Of a stretch of 11,574 nucleotides of DNA, positions 6,861-11,574 are shown one piece after another. The stretch is from Candidatus Izemoplasmatales bacterium (GTDB taxonomy: Bacteria > Bacillota_I > Bacilli_A > Izemoplasmatales > Hujiaoplasmataceae). The notes under the pieces are model-generated. The model was not told the origin of the DNA, made no database searches, and worked only from the letters and a program-made list of their open reading frames with translations. A program made the translations under genes and the position numbers. Numbering within the stretch: position 1 is the stretch's first letter; every line of letters begins with the position of its first letter. The stretch is taken from NCBI GenBank assembly GCA_028694875.1, contig JAQVKB010000013.1:1-11574 (forward strand). The letters are read 5' to 3'.

Positions 6861-8437
6861 TTGATGTCAGGGTGTGGAATGATGAACTGGAAGGTCACAC
6901 CATCGGGTTCATTCTTTGCGCCATACCGATATCCTAGTTGATCCAATGTGTTTCTCACAATCGAGAGACCGAGACCTTGACCGCCATAACTACGGGTACG
7001 CGCTTTGTCTACTTTGTAGAAACTTTCCCAAATGCGGTCGATGTCGGATTCGGGGATTTGCGAACCCGAATTGAAGACATTGACGGCGATGGAACCATCC
7101 AAGAATCGTTCCATCGAAATGCGAATTCGTTTTTTGTCGTTCAAATGATGCAAAGCGTTGGCAATGAAATTGGACAATACCGTTTGAAGTTGATCGTAAT
7201 CCGACTCAATCTCTTCTTCGAACGTATCGAGAGACAAATGGACTCCTGCCTCATCGAATTTGACTTTGAATAAACGACAAGTCTCTTCAATCAAGTCTTT
7301 GACATGGAACTTGGAGATATTCAAATCCAAGAATCCACCTTCGAGTTGGGAAAGTTTTAACATCCCCATGACAAGCTTGTTCATTTTATTCGATTCATCA
7401 ATGATGATATCGAGATACTCTTCGATGGTACTTGAGTCAAGGTCCGGCAGTTTTAACGCTTCCGAGTATCCTAAGATTAATGAAATCGGTGTTTTAAGTT
7501 CATGAGATGCACTCGCGATAAACTCTTTCCGCATGTCATCAATTTTCGTCTTCAATTCGATGTCTTGCGACAATTGAAGATTGGCTTGTCGCAGTTCCTG
7601 GATTGACGATTCGAGTTGAGTTGACATCTTATCAATCGAATCTCCTAACACGCCGAGTTCATCCGTTCGAGACAATTGCAGCTTCTGCGAAAAGTCCAAA
7701 TTCGCCATATTTCGGGTCACGTCGGTAATTTGAAGAATCGGGTTGGTAAATTTATAACTTGCAAAATAGACAATCAACGCGGAGACAAACATGAAAATAA
7801 CGGCCACCAAAATCGTAAAAGAGTTGAACACCCGAACACTATCTTGAATCGACTGGATTGTCACGGTGAGGATGTAATACAGATGAAACCCATCCGAAGC
7901 AGGTTTTTCCACCAGTAAGGACAACATCTGGAAATCTTCGTTCCCTTGATCGGGGTTTGGTGTCAGATTCGCAGTGTATATGGTATAACCTTCTGCGGCA
8001 TAATCTTCGCTCACTTCAAGAAGGGTTGTATAGGACGACAACGTATTGTTTTGAAAATCCGACATAATTCGGACGATGACACTATCTCGAATCGAAAATT
8101 GATTGCCATAAATCCGTTCATAGGGAAGTGGCAATTGTGAAAATCCGCCATCATTTCCGGGATCGATGTTCGGAAGATTGCCAGAATCTTCAGTTTCTTT
8201 CAGAATTTGAATCGAGATATTATAACTGTTTTCAATACCAAGAACGAGTGAAGGGAGATCTTCACTCGTCAAATCGAGATCTTTAACTTCATCGAACGCC
8301 AGGAGCAAAGACTCCTTCCGATCGTTGCGATAATAGGCTTCCAGATAGGTATTACTTAAGACAATCAGCCCAACAATAAAAGAAAGAAAAATCCCGTAGG
8401 TAATGAAAAAGAGATTACTTTTAATCGATGTTTTCAT
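6851..8437 (-). CDS. Sensor histidine kinase (HAMP, HisKA, HATPase)
   Basis: Membrane sensor of a two-component system, 528 aa. TM1 is at about 9-29 and TM2 at about 207-227. The roughly 175-residue segment between them should face outward; I recognise no ligand domain in it. A HAMP linker follows (about 228-280), then a coiled coil and the HisKA domain with phosphorylated H312 in SASHELKTPISL. The ATPase domain shows an N box with N423 and N427 (NFIANALHH), a G1 box reading NSGSQI (456-461) and a G2 box GGQGLGLSI (485-493). G1 has asparagine where the usual box has aspartate. The gene overlaps the response regulator by 17 nt and has no clear ribosome site, so translation is probably coupled. 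The signal sensed is unknown; the setting suggests the cell envelope. Confidence 0.96.
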   Translation of the reverse strand: MKTSIKSNLFFITYGIFLSFIVGLIVLSNTYLEAYYRNDRKESLLLAFDEVKDLDLTSEDLPSLVLGIENSYNISIQILKETEDSGNLPNIDPGNDGGFSQLPLPYERIYGNQFSIRDSVIVRIMSDFQNNTLSSYTTLLEVSEDYAAEGYTIYTANLTPNPDQGNEDFQMLSLLVEKPASDGFHLYYILTVTIQSIQDSVRVFNSFTILVAVIFMFVSALIVYFASYKFTNPILQITDVTRNMANLDFSQKLQLSRTDELGVLGDSIDKMSTQLESSIQELRQANLQLSQDIELKTKIDDMRKEFIASASHELKTPISLILGYSEALKLPDLDSSTIEEYLDIIIDESNKMNKLVMGMLKLSQLEGGFLDLNISKFHVKDLIEETCRLFKVKFDEAGVHLSLDTFEEEIESDYDQLQTVLSNFIANALHHLNDKKRIRISMERFLDGSIAVNVFNSGSQIPESDIDRIWESFYKVDKARTRSYGGQGLGLSIVRNTLDQLGYRYGAKNEPDGVTFQFIIPHPDIKPE

Positions 8438-9110
8438 GTTCGATATCGAGACGGTATCCTATGCTTCTTACAGTCGAAATATAATGGCCGTATGCGCCAA
8501 GTTTCGCCCGTAGTTGCTTGATATGCGTATCCACGGTACGAAGGTCGCCAAAGTAATCATAATTCCAGACTGCATTCAAAATCTTATCGCGGGAGAGGGC
8601 GATGCCTTTGTTATCAATAAAATACTTCAAAAGTTCAAATTCTTTCGGTGTCAATTCCGTCTTTTTGTCTTCCACAAAGACTTCTCTTGCGGATAGCGAC
8701 ATGCGGATCTCGCCAAACACGAGTTCTTCCGTATCTGTTAGTTCCTTTTTCAGCACATTTTTCACACGCGCCATCAAAACTCCCGGAGAAAACGGTTTGG
8801 TGACATAGTCATCCGCACCCAATTTAAACCCTTTGAGTTGATCATACTCGTCACTACGTGCCGTTAACATGATGACAGGAACCGTGGAAAACTCACGAAT
8901 CCGTTCCAAGACAAACCAGCCATCATATTTTGGCATCATGACATCCAAAATCACGAGATCAAACTTGATTTTCGATTCAAACAAAAAATCAATGGCTTGT
9001 TCTCCATCTTCAGCTTCAATCACGCGATATCCTTCGCGTTGTAAAAATTCGGCCAATAATTTGCGAATACGAAATTCGTCATCGGCAACCAATACATGAA
9101 TGTTCTTCAT
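8421..9110 (-). CDS. OmpR/PhoB-family response regulator
   Basis: DNA-binding partner of the adjacent kinase, 229 aa from the ATG at 9110. The receiver domain (about 4-118) shows the acidic pair D10-D11, phospho-acceptor D56 in LVILDVMMPKYDG, T83 and K105 in ADDYVTKPF. A C-terminal winged-helix domain follows (about 125-228), with LTPKEFELLKYF and VDTHIKQLRAKL. The frame also opens at a GTG at 9125, which would add five residues, but the AAGGG run that could serve it overlaps that codon. The ATG gives the usual start just before the first receiver strand; GATGG 4 nt before it is a weak ribosome site. The gene is preceded by an unusually structured leader. Its targets are not shown; its own promoter, the dehydratase and the cps genes are candidates. 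Confidence 0.95.
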   Translation of the reverse strand: MKNIHVLVADDEFRIRKLLAEFLQREGYRVIEAEDGEQAIDFLFESKIKFDLVILDVMMPKYDGWFVLERIREFSTVPVIMLTARSDEYDQLKGFKLGADDYVTKPFSPGVLMARVKNVLKKELTDTEELVFGEIRMSLSAREVFVEDKKTELTPKEFELLKYFIDNKGIALSRDKILNAVWNYDYFGDLRTVDTHIKQLRAKLGAYGHYISTVRSIGYRLDIEHENID

Positions 9111-9139
9111 AAAACCATCACACACCCTTCAAAAATAAA

Positions 9140-9195
9140 AGGCCACGTTTTCTTTCTACACACATTGACTTGTTTTGAAATTGCCCACGCGGCCT
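9140..9195 (-). terminator. Terminator-like stem in the response-regulator leader (candidate attenuator)
   Basis: Minus-strand AGGCCGCGT (9187-9195) pairs with ACGTGGCCT (9140-9148): nine base pairs with one G-U, across a 38-nt loop. It is followed by TTTATTTTT down to 9131, ending just before the AAGGG run near the start. The form is that of an intrinsic terminator placed in a 5' leader. The large loop and the A interrupting the T-tract make it weaker than the other terminators here. Confidence 0.45.
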
Positions 9196-9217
9196 GTTGT
9201 TTTCAAATCCGACGCGG
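9170..9217 (-). repeat. Tandem imperfect repeat in the response-regulator leader
   Basis: Two copies, 9197-9217 and 9170-9192, share on the plus strand TTGTTTTSAAAT, a few variable bases, and ACGCGG. Their starts are 27 bp apart. One G/C change makes TTTGAAA and TTTCAAA, so the two copies can also pair with each other (9201-9207 with 9174-9180). Confidence 0.65.
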
Positions 9218-9229
9218 TGCTTCCGCGTC
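9211..9229 (-). other. Leader hairpin, 7-bp GC-rich stem
   Basis: A perfect inverted repeat, GACGCGG and CCGCGTC, with a 5-nt loop. No T-tract follows, so it is not itself a terminator. The ACGCGG of its 5' arm could instead pair with the CCGCGT in the terminator-like stem downstream. Confidence 0.7.
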
Positions 9230-9254
9230 GTGTAAAAATCCTGGTACTAACATC

Positions 9255-9282
9255 ATTATAGGGGGGGAGAAATGAGATTCAA
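9255..9282 (-). promoter_or_regulatory. Promoter of the two-component operon, with a C7 spacer tract
   Basis: Minus-strand TTGAAT (9277-9282), a 16-bp spacer and a perfect TATAAT (9255-9260). The seven spacer bases next to the -10 are all C (9261-9267). The predicted start point is near 9248. A poly-C run at this place is unusual, because a length change would alter the -35/-10 distance. Confidence 0.75.
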
Positions 9283-9296
9283 GGTACCATGTTTGG

Positions 9297-9324
9297 ACTT
9301 TACAACATCATCATATCATGTCAA
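9297..9324 (-). promoter_or_regulatory. Possible second, upstream promoter of the two-component operon
   Basis: A perfect TTGACA (9319-9324) is followed after 16 bp by TAAAGT (9297-9302), which matches four of six -10 bases. It is weaker at the -10 than the downstream promoter and may be chance. Confidence 0.35.
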
Positions 9325-9346
9325 TATGTCGAAATTGTGATGGAAG

Positions 9347-9381
9347 AAAAAAAAGACGCGTTTTTTAAACAGTACGCGTCT
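9347..9381 (-). terminator. Intrinsic terminator overlapping the end of cpsB
   Basis: On the minus strand, AGACGCGT (9374-9381) pairs with ACGCGTCT (9354-9361) across a 12-nt loop, with seven more T residues after the stem. The 5' arm is made from the Glu-Thr-Arg codons near the end of cpsB, and the TAA stop is in the loop. Confidence 0.88.
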
Positions 9382-10069
9382 CGGCAAAGATTGGATGATT
9401 GAAAAGTCGTTCGGTGATGACTTGCCCAAACTTTTTCAGAATCAAATCATAGGCTTCTTTCATGTAATTGGTTCGAAAGACATGAATGTCGGAAGCAATC
9501 ACATCAATCAACCCTGACTTGAGTAATTTCCAAACGAATTTTTTGGTCGCTGGTCCTGCCGCGCCAACAATGGCAGCCGCATTGATTTGTATCAACGCCC
9601 CCATCTTGCGCATCACTTCATAGTCTTTGGCGGTTTTGATGTAGGAATATCGTTCCACATGGGCGATGACAGGCGTATATCCCATGGCCACGATGTTATG
9701 AATAGCTTCGGGAATTTCTTCGTCTTCTTCAGAGGTTGAAAACTCGATTAATACTGCGGGAGTGTTTCCCATGGGAGCGACGGTTTGATCTCGCAATGCT
9801 TGGATCGACGAAAAGGTATAATAGATTTCGTTTCCTAAATGCAATTGAATCGAAATTCCTGCCTTTTTTGCGGCCATCGAAAACTGTTCAAACACGGTTT
9901 TGTTTTCGTCGTAGGTTCGAAGATATCCGCGACTTTTCATATAATGCGGTGTTAGGAAAACATCGGTCACACCAAATCGTTCTTCTTCCCGTAACATTTC
10001 GATGGAAGCTTCCTCGCTGGGAGAGCCATCGTCTACGCCCGGTAAAATATGAGTATGGATGTCGATCAT
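9365..10069 (-). CDS. cpsB: PHP-domain protein-tyrosine phosphatase, CpsB/YwqE type
   Basis: Manganese-dependent phosphatase that removes phosphate from the tyrosine tail of the partner kinase CpsD. The 234-aa protein shows the PHP metal ligands in order: H5 and H7 in DIHTHILPGVDDG with D14, H42 in TPHY, E81 in GNEIYY, H137 in AHVERY, and D194 and H196 in ASDIH. R140, next to the active site, is the arginine usual in this family. The length fits (family about 240 aa). A GGGTGGTG ribosome site lies shortly before the ATG, and the gene starts 15 nt after the cpsD stop. Streptococcal loci run B, C, D; here the order is C, D, B. The product is cytosolic, working on a membrane-tethered kinase. Confidence 0.94.
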   Translation of the reverse strand: MIDIHTHILPGVDDGSPSEEASIEMLREEERFGVTDVFLTPHYMKSRGYLRTYDENKTVFEQFSMAAKKAGISIQLHLGNEIYYTFSSIQALRDQTVAPMGNTPAVLIEFSTSEEDEEIPEAIHNIVAMGYTPVIAHVERYSYIKTAKDYEVMRKMGALIQINAAAIVGAAGPATKKFVWKLLKSGLIDVIASDIHVFRTNYMKEAYDLILKKFGQVITERLFNHPIFAETRTV

Positions 10070-10084
10070 TTCAACACCACCCTA

Positions 10085-10789
10085 CTAATCTTCCTCTTTG
10101 GAGTGATAACCGTAGTAATGGTATCCTTTGTAATAGCCATAACCTTTGGATTTCCGAACATCAATATTCGCAAGAACGCCGCCAATCACATTGGCATTGT
10201 TGTTGCGAAGTTGTTCCAAGCCTTCTCTGGCAGCTTCCTTTTTGGTTTTGTTGTAAGCAACAACATAAACGACCGCATCCGCGTATTTGCATACCACGAG
10301 CGGATCGGTGACCGAAAGAACTGGAGGTGTATCGACAACGATGACATCATATTCTTTGCGAAGACTTTCAATCAAGTTTTTCGCTTTTTGAGATTCCAAT
10401 ACGATATGTGGATACGAGAGATGTTTCCCCGTTAATAACAAATCGATTTTGGATTCGGTATGACGAATCAACTTGTGATAATCTTCATCATGGGTAATGT
10501 AATCATAGACACCAGAATCATTGACTTGATGGAACGCACGGTGAATCTTCGGACGACGAAGGTCAAAGTCGACGATGATAACTTTTTTTCCTTTTTCTGC
10601 ATACACTGCCGCAAGATTAATCGACGTGGTCGTTTTTCCGTCTTCCGGAGTGGCCGAAGTACATTGGATGACTTGTAATGGTTTGTCGAGGGCCGCAATG
10701 GCGATATTGAGTTCTAACTTACGATACGCTTCCGCCTCACGAGAGTCGGGGCTTTCGATGACAACGTTCTTATACTCAAAAAATTCCAT
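10085..10789 (-). CDS. cpsD: CpsD/CapB-type bacterial tyrosine kinase
   Basis: Autophosphorylating tyrosine kinase that controls polysaccharide chain length and export together with CpsC. The 234-aa protein has a Walker A loop SATPEDGKT (45-53), Walker A' in VIIVDFDLRRP (D74, D76) and Walker B in VIVVDTPP (D153). Its C-terminal tail holds seven tyrosines between 217 and 228, the substrate cluster for trans-phosphorylation. It lacks a membrane segment, as expected for the Gram-positive split form in which CpsC supplies the anchor. The N-terminal oligomerisation motif EX2RX2R reads E20-AY-R23-KL-E26, so the last arginine is replaced by glutamate. The start ATG follows the cpsC stop directly (TAGATG), so translation is coupled. 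CpsB downstream should reverse its phosphorylation. Confidence 0.95.
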   Translation of the reverse strand: MEFFEYKNVVIESPDSREAEAYRKLELNIAIAALDKPLQVIQCTSATPEDGKTTTSINLAAVYAEKGKKVIIVDFDLRRPKIHRAFHQVNDSGVYDYITHDEDYHKLIRHTESKIDLLLTGKHLSYPHIVLESQKAKNLIESLRKEYDVIVVDTPPVLSVTDPLVVCKYADAVVYVVAYNKTKKEAAREGLEQLRNNNANVIGGVLANIDVRKSKGYGYYKGYHYYGYHSKEED

Positions 10790-11536
10790 CTAGTCCACCA
10801 ACTTTCTTTCTTTGATTGTGCCGGGAACAGCCGCAATCACGTTCAGATGCAAATAACGTTCCATTTCTTGTGTACTTTGGAATTTGTTGTTAAACAGTTC
10901 TTTGACAAACACGATACCCAAGGACACGATACCACCAAGCAACAAACTGATGACCAAATTCAGCATCTTGTTTGGTGCGCTCGGAGCGGAAGGAACTTTC
11001 GCCACGTCCAGCACTTTTAGTTTGTCTTGAAGAAGAACATACTCATTGCCTTCATCATTGGCGATTGCAATCGAATCCGCGACCAATTGGTTGGCAATTT
11101 CTGCCGCGAGTTCTGGAGACGTATTCTCCACTTTGATATAGATAATCAAGACGTTCGTGGTAGAAGAAACAGAGATACTATTGGAGATGGATGAGAGCGT
11201 CGCGCTCGCAATTTCTGGTACATCCGCCTGAACCGCCTCCAATACCTTATCACTGACCACAAACTCTTTGTATGTCGCCATCAAATTTTGCGCTACGTAA
11301 ATCGCCGATTGGTCCGATGTCGTCGTCGAGCTTTGACTTACATCGACTTGGACCATGATTGAGGTTTCGGCCGTATATGTTGGCGTAATCATCACAAACG
11401 TATAAACAGCACCTAAAACAAAGATCCACAGTGTGACGAAAAAGATGGGCAATTTATTGTTCCAAACAATTTGAAATAGTTCGGATAGGGTAATCCCCTC
11501 TTGATTCATCATTTCTTGTTGGTTCATTTCATTCAT
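10790..11536 (-). CDS. cpsC: CpsC/Wzz-type chain-length determinant, kinase adaptor
   Basis: Membrane protein of the polysaccharide co-polymerase family that anchors and activates CpsD. The 248-aa protein has TM1 at about 30-50, an extracellular domain of about 140 residues, a proline-rich segment VPSAPSAPNK (181-190) before TM2 at about 191-211, and a cytoplasmic tail expected to contact the kinase. The size fits the short Gram-positive form. The extracellular part is rich in Ser/Thr and has little coiled-coil character. The start at 11536 is supported by GGAG 7 nt upstream. The ATG appears to overlap the stop of an upstream gene (ATGA), so this is probably not the first gene of its operon. 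No promoter is visible in the 38 bases left. Confidence 0.93.
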   Translation of the reverse strand: MNEMNQQEMMNQEGITLSELFQIVWNNKLPIFFVTLWIFVLGAVYTFVMITPTYTAETSIMVQVDVSQSSTTTSDQSAIYVAQNLMATYKEFVVSDKVLEAVQADVPEIASATLSSISNSISVSSTTNVLIIYIKVENTSPELAAEIANQLVADSIAIANDEGNEYVLLQDKLKVLDVAKVPSAPSAPNKMLNLVISLLLGGIVSLGIVFVKELFNNKFQSTQEMERYLHLNVIAAVPGTIKERKLVD

Positions 11537-11574
11537 ACAAGTTCTCCAATCCCTACATTAAGTTCATTACTATC
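11533..11574 (-). CDS. 3' end of an unidentified upstream gene
   Basis: One minus-strand frame stays open from the window edge and reads DSNELNVGIGELV before a TGA that overlaps the cpsC ATG as ATGA. The other two frames contain stops in this stretch. The 4-nt overlap is typical of translationally coupled operon genes. Only 13 residues are visible, so no product can be named; the frame could be open by chance. Confidence 0.45.
   Translation of the reverse strand, partial: DSNELNVGIGELV

Larger units (their letters stand above)
9111..9364 (-). other. Regulatory intergenic region before the two-component system
   Basis: This 254-bp stretch has no convincing gene. In transcription order it holds the cpsB terminator tail, two candidate promoters, a 7-bp hairpin, two imperfect tandem repeats, a terminator-like stem with a U-rich tail, and an AAGGG purine run close to the response-regulator start. 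The part from the likely start point (near 9248) to the ATG forms a leader of about 138 nt, far longer than the other leaders in the window (about 13-28 nt). I could not match it to a riboswitch class I know. Confidence 0.7.

Noticed and set aside
9118..9165. A 15-codon leader frame on the minus strand (MCVERKRGLLFLKGV) that runs through the terminator-like stem and ends near the response-regulator start
   Set aside because: There is no ribosome site ahead of its ATG and no codon run that suggests a leader peptide. If it were translated it could disrupt the stem, so it deserves a look only if the attenuator proves real.
9211..9229. The leader hairpin as a terminator for cpsB
   Set aside because: No T-tract follows it on the minus strand. 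cpsB already has a strong terminator at 9347-9381.
9308..9335. Short palindromes such as CATAT-N7-ATATG around the TTGACA box, as operators
   Set aside because: Five-base arms in AT-rich DNA arise readily by chance and there is no second copy in the window.
9736..10435. Long plus-strand frames opposite cpsB and cpsD
   Set aside because: They are antisense to genes with intact catalytic motifs, overlap each other, and their products look like translation noise rich in Arg, Phe and His.

Overview
The window is a compact bacterial chromosome segment. Every convincing gene lies on the minus strand, so transcription runs from high to low coordinates. The genes use the standard code (TGA is a stop, for example at the end of the rRNA methyltransferase). 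Moderate GC, strong AGGAGG-type ribosome sites, sigma-A-like promoters, short U-tailed terminators and a Gram-positive-type CpsC/CpsD/CpsB trio point to a Bacillota/Bacilli-like organism, possibly near the walled relatives of the Mollicutes. The exact lineage is inference.

Layout in transcription order. (1) 11574-9365: the last codons of an unidentified gene, then cpsC (membrane adaptor), cpsD (tyrosine kinase) and cpsB (PHP-type tyrosine phosphatase). They are tightly coupled and end in a terminator whose stem is built partly from cpsB codons. (2) 9364-9111: a 254-bp regulatory region with candidate promoters, one carrying a seven-C tract in its spacer. Its roughly 138-nt leader has a hairpin, a tandem imperfect repeat and a terminator-like stem just before the next gene. 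(3) 9110-6851: an OmpR-type response regulator and its sensor histidine kinase, overlapping by 17 nt, ended by a terminator that encloses the kinase stop codon. (4) 6821-4867: a textbook promoter, a membrane-bound CapD/PglF-type nucleotide-sugar 4,6-dehydratase and a terminator. (5) 4852-86: an extended -10 promoter and a five-gene housekeeping operon: RlmCD-type 23S rRNA methyltransferase, GNAT acetyltransferase, formate-tetrahydrofolate ligase (fhs), an unrecognised 139-aa protein and a YhaM-like HD-domain protein, ended by a strong terminator. (6) 57-1: an extended -10 promoter and the first codons of another gene that leaves the window.

Regions 1 to 4 look like the control side of surface-polysaccharide production: a chain-length and phosphorylation switch, a two-component system and a sugar-nucleotide enzyme. 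No glycosyltransferase, flippase or polymerase is present here. Region 5 serves rRNA modification and one-carbon metabolism and appears unrelated. No RNA genes, insertion sequences, CRISPR arrays or integration sites were seen. The most unusual signals are in the untranslated region ahead of the two-component system: the poly-C promoter spacer and the possible attenuator.
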